DNA of 8,785 nt from Acidobacteriota bacterium (GTDB lineage: Bacteria; Acidobacteriota; Terriglobia; Terriglobales; Acidobacteriaceae). The DNA is taken from assembly GCA_021799945.1 (NCBI GenBank), contig JAJYZK010000111.1:1-8785 (forward strand), read 5' to 3'. Shown in pieces: positions 5,367 through 8,785 of this stretch (the first letter of the stretch is position 1; each line of letters opens with the position of its first letter). The position numbers and the translations under genes were made by a program. Under the pieces are notes generated by a model that saw nothing but the letters and a program-made list of their open reading frames with translations, was not told the origin of the DNA and did no database searches.

Positions 5367-6095
5367 TCAAGCGCCGAGCCAGTGCAGCAGCAGGCCGGCG
5401 GCTGCGCCGCCAAGCAGCGGACCGAGGACGGGAACCCAGGAGTAGGACCAGTCCGAAGATTCCTTGCCGGCCACCGGCAGAAGGGCATGCGCCAGACGCG
5501 GCGCAAAGTCGCGCGCGGGATTGATGGCATAGCCGGTCGTTCCACCCAGGGAAAGGCCGATGCCCCAGACCAGACAGCCCACGAGATACGGGCCGAGGCC
5601 GGCGGAGGCGCCGGCGGAGAGCACAAGCTTCGATCCGATGGCGCCGGCCACGGTCACCAGCACAAAAGTAGCGAGAGCCTCACAGAAGAGATTCGCCCCG
5701 TAGTTTCTCACCGCCGGAGCGGTGCAGAAGACGGAACGCTTGGCCTCGCCGTCCGGAGTCAAGCTCCAGTGGGGCAGATAAAAGAGCCAGACCAGGACCG
5801 CTCCGCAGAAGGCGCCGGCGAACTGCGCGGCGGCGTAGGGCAGCGTCCTCGAAAAGTCGCGATTCCGCACGGCGAAGGCCAGGGAGATCGCGGGATTCAG
5901 ATGCGCGTCGCGGCTGCCGAAGAGCGCCGCGGTGAAGATGCCGCAGAAGACCGCGAAGGCCCAGCCGGCGGTGATCGCTATCCAGCCGCCATTTTCCGCC
6001 TTGCTGCGCTTGAGCAGCACCCCGGCCACCACGCCTTCGCCGAGCAGAATCATGATGAGAGTTCCCATGAACTCGCCTAAAAGAGGTGAACGCAT
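5367..6095 (-). CDS. glpF: Aquaglyceroporin, glycerol facilitator GlpF
   Basis: GlpF is a tetrameric inner-membrane channel for glycerol uptake. The 242-residue protein has six membrane spans and two half-helices with HLNPAISL (residues 65-72, NPA at 67-69) and AINPARDFAPR (190-200, NPA at 192-194). Asp196 after the second motif is the classical aquaglyceroporin marker. Aligned with E. coli GlpF, the selectivity filter is Trp45, Tyr189 and Arg195; E. coli has Trp, Phe, Arg. The N-terminus (LLGEFMGTLIMILLGEGVVAG) fits the family well from Met1; Met10 is a less likely start. Shine-Dalgarno is weak. The gene lies downstream of glpK-glpD on the same strand, which supports glycerol as the substrate, but a 215-base gap with hairpins suggests that it may also have its own promoter. 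Confidence 0.93.
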   Translation of the reverse strand: MRSPLLGEFMGTLIMILLGEGVVAGVLLKRSKAENGGWIAITAGWAFAVFCGIFTAALFGSRDAHLNPAISLAFAVRNRDFSRTLPYAAAQFAGAFCGAVLVWLFYLPHWSLTPDGEAKRSVFCTAPAVRNYGANLFCEALATFVLVTVAGAIGSKLVLSAGASAGLGPYLVGCLVWGIGLSLGGTTGYAINPARDFAPRLAHALLPVAGKESSDWSYSWVPVLGPLLGGAAAGLLLHWLGA

Positions 6096-6187
6096 GTCGC
6101 CAGAATCCCGTCCCTGAAGTGGTGTGCCCGAAGCTCACAGCATAAATGGCGGTTGGACTGCGACGCGGGAATCGTTGGAAAAAGCAG

Positions 6188-6208
6188 ATCCTTCGCTCCG
6201 CTCAGGAT
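6188..6208 (-). terminator. Hairpin plus T-run between glpD and glpF, possible terminator
   Basis: On the minus strand ATCCT and AGGAT (6204-6208 and 6188-6192) can pair across an 11-base loop. Four bases later comes a run of five T (forward A-run 6179-6183). The stem is short, so this would be a weak or attenuating terminator about 100 bases after the glpD stop. The hairpin is made by one copy of the intergenic repeat. Confidence 0.35.
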
Positions 6209-6240
6209 GACAAGCCCTTCGCTGAACCCAGGATGACAAG
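6191..6240. repeat. Two copies of the CHPERSEGS-type intergenic repeat
   Basis: Positions 6191-6214 and 6217-6240 are 24-base direct repeats sharing 20 of 24 bases (CTTCGCT followed by CAGGATGACAAG). On the minus strand the element reads TTGTCATCCTGAGCGGAGCG and goes on into AAGGATC. Translated in one frame it gives CHPERSEGS, a peptide often seen in spurious database proteins because this element is dispersed through many genomes. I recognise the element from that general knowledge; copy number elsewhere in this genome cannot be seen. Confidence 0.7.
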
Positions 6241-6267
6241 GAGGATCTGAGGCTGACAGGAAGGAGG

Positions 6268-6287
6268 CGCCGGCCGACAGGCCGGCG
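6268..6287 (-). terminator. Strong GC-rich stem-loop just downstream of glpD
   Basis: CGCCGGCC (6268-6275) and GGCCGGCG (6280-6287) form a perfect 8-bp all-GC stem with a GACA/TGTC loop, beginning 23 bases after the glpD stop. The minus-strand sequence after it (CTCCTTCCTG) is pyrimidine-rich but lacks a true T-run. It could stabilise the glpK-glpD message 3' end or weakly terminate it. Confidence 0.45.
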
Positions 6288-6310
6288 AACTGCGAGCCGC
6301 ACGCCGGGAG

Positions 6311-7930
6311 TCAGCGAGCATCTCTCCCGTTCTCGTCTCTCTCGTTCTCGTCTTTCAGCAGGTAGTTCGCGGCCAGGGAGCGGAAGTCGGTCTCCTGATT
6401 CTGGATCCAATCGCCGTCTTTACCCAGTTCGGCGGCCAGAAGGGAAGCCGTCTCCCCGGCCATCTCCATCGCTGCGCGCGCATTGAGAAAGAGGGCTCGG
6501 GTGCGGCGGGCCAATACGTCCTCGACGGTTCGGGCCATCTCCTCCCGAGCGGCCCATGCAACCTCGGCCGCGATGTAGGGCAGCGCGGGATGAAGCTGCG
6601 CGGCCAGCCGCGGCGAGGTTCGCGCCAGTTCGCGAATCTTCTCGCCGTCCGATCCGTACACCTCCAGGCCCTCCTGGGGGCCCGAATGCTCCAGATACCC
6701 GTGCACGCGGAGCTCCTCGGTGACGCAGGGACGCTCCGCAAGCCGGCCCAGGGTGATGGCGTGATCGACGGTGTCTTCCGCCATTTGGCGATAGGTGGTC
6801 CATTTGCCGCCGACGATGGTGAGCAGTCCGTTGCGGTCGATGTGAATGAGGTGGTCGCGAGAGAGCGAGGAGGTGTTGCCGGCCTGGGCGCCGCCGGCCT
6901 TCACCAGCGGACGGATGCCGGTGTAGACGCTGAGAACGTCCTCCCGCAGCGGGGGGCGGCTGAGGTACTGGCCCGCGGTTTCCAGCACGAAGGCAACCTC
7001 CTGGTCGAGGGCCATCGGCTCATAGCAGGGGCGGTCGATCGGCGTGTCCGTGGTGCCCACCACGGTGTGTCCGTGCCAGGGAATTGCAAACAGGACGCGT
7101 CCGTCGCTGGTGTGCGGAGCCATGATGGCGGTATTGCCGCGCAGGAAGCTGCGGTCCAGCACCAGATGGATTCCCTGGCTGGGCTGAATCAGCGAGGAGG
7201 CGCCGTCGTCGGCCATCCGCCGCAGTTCATCGGTAAAGATTCCGGTGGCGTTCACCACCACGCGGGCGCGGAGGTGGAAGCGTTCGGAGGTCTCCGTATC
7301 CTCGGCCACCACGCCGGTGAGATAGCCGCTCTCGTCCTTCAGCAGGGAGACGGCGGGCGCGTAGTTCAGGGCCACCGCGCCGTGGTTGGCCGCGGTCATG
7401 ATGAGTTGGATCAGCAGGCGCGCGTCGTCGAACTGGCCATCGTGGTAGACGACGCCGCCGCGCAGACCTTCATGCCGCAGGGTGGGCAGGCGCTCCAGAG
7501 TCTCTTCGCGCGAGAGCACCCGCGAACTTCCGAAGCCGTACTTGCCCGCCAGCAGATCGTAGATCTTCAATCCGATTCCGTAGAACGGCGTCTCCCACCA
7601 GGAGTAATTGGGCACCACGAAGGGCACGTCATGCACCAGGTGGGGGGCGTTGCGGCGCAGAATCCCGCGCTCCTTGAGCGCCCCCATCACCAGGGGGATG
7701 TTGCCCTGCTCCAGGTAGCGAACCCCGCCGTGCACCAGTTTGGTGCTGCGGCTGGAGGTTCCTTTGCCGAAGTCCATGCGCTCCAGCAGCAGGGTGGAAA
7801 GCCCTCTGGAGGCGGCATCGACGGCCACGCCGGCGCCGGTGGCGCCTCCTCCGATCACGATCAGATCCCAGGGTCCGGCCTGCGGACCCGATCCCGCCCG
7901 CAGGCGGTCGAGCATATCGCGGCGATTCAT
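6311..7930 (-). CDS. glpD: FAD-dependent (aerobic type) glycerol-3-phosphate dehydrogenase GlpD
   Basis: GlpD oxidises glycerol 3-phosphate to dihydroxyacetone phosphate at the inner face of the membrane and passes electrons to quinone. The 539-residue protein has the FAD dinucleotide fold WDLIVIGGGATGAGVAVDAA (residues 21-40), the GlpD signatures GKGTSSRSTKLVHGGVRYLEQ (around 55-75) and GGKWTTYRQMAEDT (374-387), the substrate-side segment YTGIRPL (336-342), and the DAO C-terminal helical domain (about 400-525) with EEMARTVEDVLARRTR (463-478). Length is normal. The ATG at 7928-7930 overlaps the glpK stop as ATGA, which defines the start and suggests coupled translation; the open frame extends further upstream inside glpK but without GlpD-like sequence. 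The last 12 residues contain a repeated charged pentad (DENER, DENGR) encoded by a 15-base tandem repeat at 6328-6357. Confidence 0.96.
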   Translation of the reverse strand: MNRRDMLDRLRAGSGPQAGPWDLIVIGGGATGAGVAVDAASRGLSTLLLERMDFGKGTSSRSTKLVHGGVRYLEQGNIPLVMGALKERGILRRNAPHLVHDVPFVVPNYSWWETPFYGIGLKIYDLLAGKYGFGSSRVLSREETLERLPTLRHEGLRGGVVYHDGQFDDARLLIQLIMTAANHGAVALNYAPAVSLLKDESGYLTGVVAEDTETSERFHLRARVVVNATGIFTDELRRMADDGASSLIQPSQGIHLVLDRSFLRGNTAIMAPHTSDGRVLFAIPWHGHTVVGTTDTPIDRPCYEPMALDQEVAFVLETAGQYLSRPPLREDVLSVYTGIRPLVKAGGAQAGNTSSLSRDHLIHIDRNGLLTIVGGKWTTYRQMAEDTVDHAITLGRLAERPCVTEELRVHGYLEHSGPQEGLEVYGSDGEKIRELARTSPRLAAQLHPALPYIAAEVAWAAREEMARTVEDVLARRTRALFLNARAAMEMAGETASLLAAELGKDGDWIQNQETDFRSLAANYLLKDENERDENGRDAR

Positions 7931-8785
7931 GCCATCTCTCCGTTCCATCCGGCGGCGCGGCGGACCGCCTCCCGCCAGCGAGCCTGCCGGCGCTGCATCT
8001 CCTGCGCGCCGGTCTTCGGTCGAAACACGGTGTCCGGACTGCGCCTGCCGGCGATCTCTTCGACGCAGCTCCAGTATCCGACAGCCAACCCGGCCAGGCA
8101 GGCCGCGCCGAGCGCGGTGGTTTCCAGCACCGCCGGCCGGCGGACGGGGAGCTGGAGCAGGTCGGCCTGGAACTGCATGAGCGCATCGTTGGAAGCCGCC
8201 CCGCCGTCTACGCGGAGCTCGCGGAAGGGTTGCCGGGTATCCTGGTCCATCGCCCGGAGCACGTCGGCGACCTGGAAGGCGATGCTTTCCACCGCGGCGC
8301 GGGCAATGTGACCGGCCCGGGTGCTGCGCTGCAGTCCGATGATCATCCCGCTGGCGTAGGGATCCCAATGGGGCGCGCCGAGGCCGGTGAAGGCGGGAAC
8401 GAATACCACGCCGCCGGAGTCCGGCGCCGAGGCCGCCAGCGCCTCCACATCGGCCGAACGGGAGATCAGGCGCAAATTGTCCCGCAGCCACTGCACCACC
8501 GCGCCGCCCACAAAGATGCTTCCTTCCAGCGCATATTCGAGCCGCCTTCGCGGGCTGCAAACCAAGGTGGTGATCAGGCGATGCTGCGAAAGAGTGAAGG
8601 CTTCGCCGATGTGCTCCAGAAGGAAGCAGCCGGTTCCATAGGTATTTTTGGCGTCGCCCGGGGCGACGCAAAGCTGGCCGAAGAGAGCCGATTGCTGGTC
8701 TCCGGCGATGCCCGCAATCTCCACGCCCTCCAGCCCCGGCGAGCTGCTTACCCGGCCCATCGGCTCGCTCGACCATACGACCTCG
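7927..8785 (-). CDS. glpK: Glycerol kinase GlpK, C-terminal part (5' end outside window)
   Basis: GlpK phosphorylates glycerol with ATP to glycerol 3-phosphate, trapping it in the cell. The frame is open to the window edge, giving 285 residues of an expected 500 or so. Recognisable FGGY-kinase segments are GIAGDQQSALFGQL with the catalytic-base Asp (in GDQQ), AKNTYGTGCFLL of the phosphate/ADP site, LEGSIFVGGAVVQWLRDNL, FVPAFTGLGAPHWDPYASG, the family signature around AVESIAFQVADVLRAM, and ELRVDGGAASNDALMQFQAD. The missing N-terminal half would hold the first ATPase-fold domain and the glycerol-contact arginine. A Met at 8758-8760 is internal, not the start. The TGA at 7927-7929 overlaps the glpD start as ATGA. 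The gene order glpK-glpD-glpF on one strand marks a glycerol catabolic operon. No regulator is visible here. Confidence 0.96.
   Translation of the reverse strand, partial: EVVWSSEPMGRVSSSPGLEGVEIAGIAGDQQSALFGQLCVAPGDAKNTYGTGCFLLEHIGEAFTLSQHRLITTLVCSPRRRLEYALEGSIFVGGAVVQWLRDNLRLISRSADVEALAASAPDSGGVVFVPAFTGLGAPHWDPYASGMIIGLQRSTRAGHIARAAVESIAFQVADVLRAMDQDTRQPFRELRVDGGAASNDALMQFQADLLQLPVRRPAVLETTALGAACLAGLAVGYWSCVEEIAGRRSPDTVFRPKTGAQEMQRRQARWREAVRRAAGWNGEMA

Noticed and set aside
6191..6240. CRISPR-like array
   Set aside because: Only two imperfect copies with a 2-base gap and no unique spacers; it fits an intergenic repeat instead.
6135..6410. 91-codon minus-strand frame containing CHPERSEGS
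   Set aside because: It is a chance translation of the dispersed intergenic repeat and overlaps the glpD 3' end in another frame.
6590..8311. 573-codon open frame on the plus strand across glpD and glpK
   Set aside because: It is antisense to two well-conserved genes, has no recognisable domain and has the composition expected from high GC with stops avoided in the opposite frame.
7931..8776. N-terminal extension of the glpD frame through glpK, giving an 821-residue fusion
   Set aside because: The extra sequence is out of frame with the real glpK and resembles nothing; the ATGA overlap gives a normal GlpD start at 7930.

Overview
The window is GC-rich bacterial DNA packed with genes in short operons, and it most likely comes from an acidobacterium. 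Two things suggest this. First, nadA is preceded by a leader that folds like the NAD+-I (nadA motif) riboswitch, a class known mainly from Acidobacteriota. Second, a glp intergenic region carries the dispersed repeat whose translation reads CHPERSEGS, which is common between genes in that phylum. The assignment is inference; no rRNA or other marker gene is present.

Layout. Positions 1-174 (minus) hold the N-terminal part of a probable BTAD/SARP-type winged-helix regulator that runs off the window. Next to it is a TerC-family membrane protein (212-874, minus) that stops right after its second conserved acidic motif. The two broken genes meet near position 225, which looks like a rearrangement or an assembly join. 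After a GATC-rich repeat patch (930-1001) comes a minus-strand operon transcribed from about 3331 down to 974: a TatA/B-type protein, tatC, and an exported zinc enzyme of the glutaminyl-cyclase branch of peptidase family M28. These three genes overlap by 8 and 4 bases.

A 410-base divergent intergenic region separates this operon from nadA. It carries a good sigma70-like promoter (3582-3610) whose expected start point falls at the base of a tandem riboswitch (3615-3731). The last helix of the riboswitch contains the nadA Shine-Dalgarno sequence. nadA (quinolinate synthase, long type) is followed after 3 bases by a DUF2203 gene, so that uncharacterised protein is probably under the same NAD+ control.

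The right half is a glycerol-use cluster on the minus strand in the order glpK (3' part only), glpD, glpF. GlpF imports glycerol, GlpK phosphorylates it, and GlpD oxidises glycerol 3-phosphate to dihydroxyacetone phosphate, which is also a substrate of NadA. glpK and glpD overlap by ATGA. glpF is separated from glpD by 215 bases of hairpins and repeat sequence. No tRNA, rRNA, CRISPR array, transposase or origin was seen.
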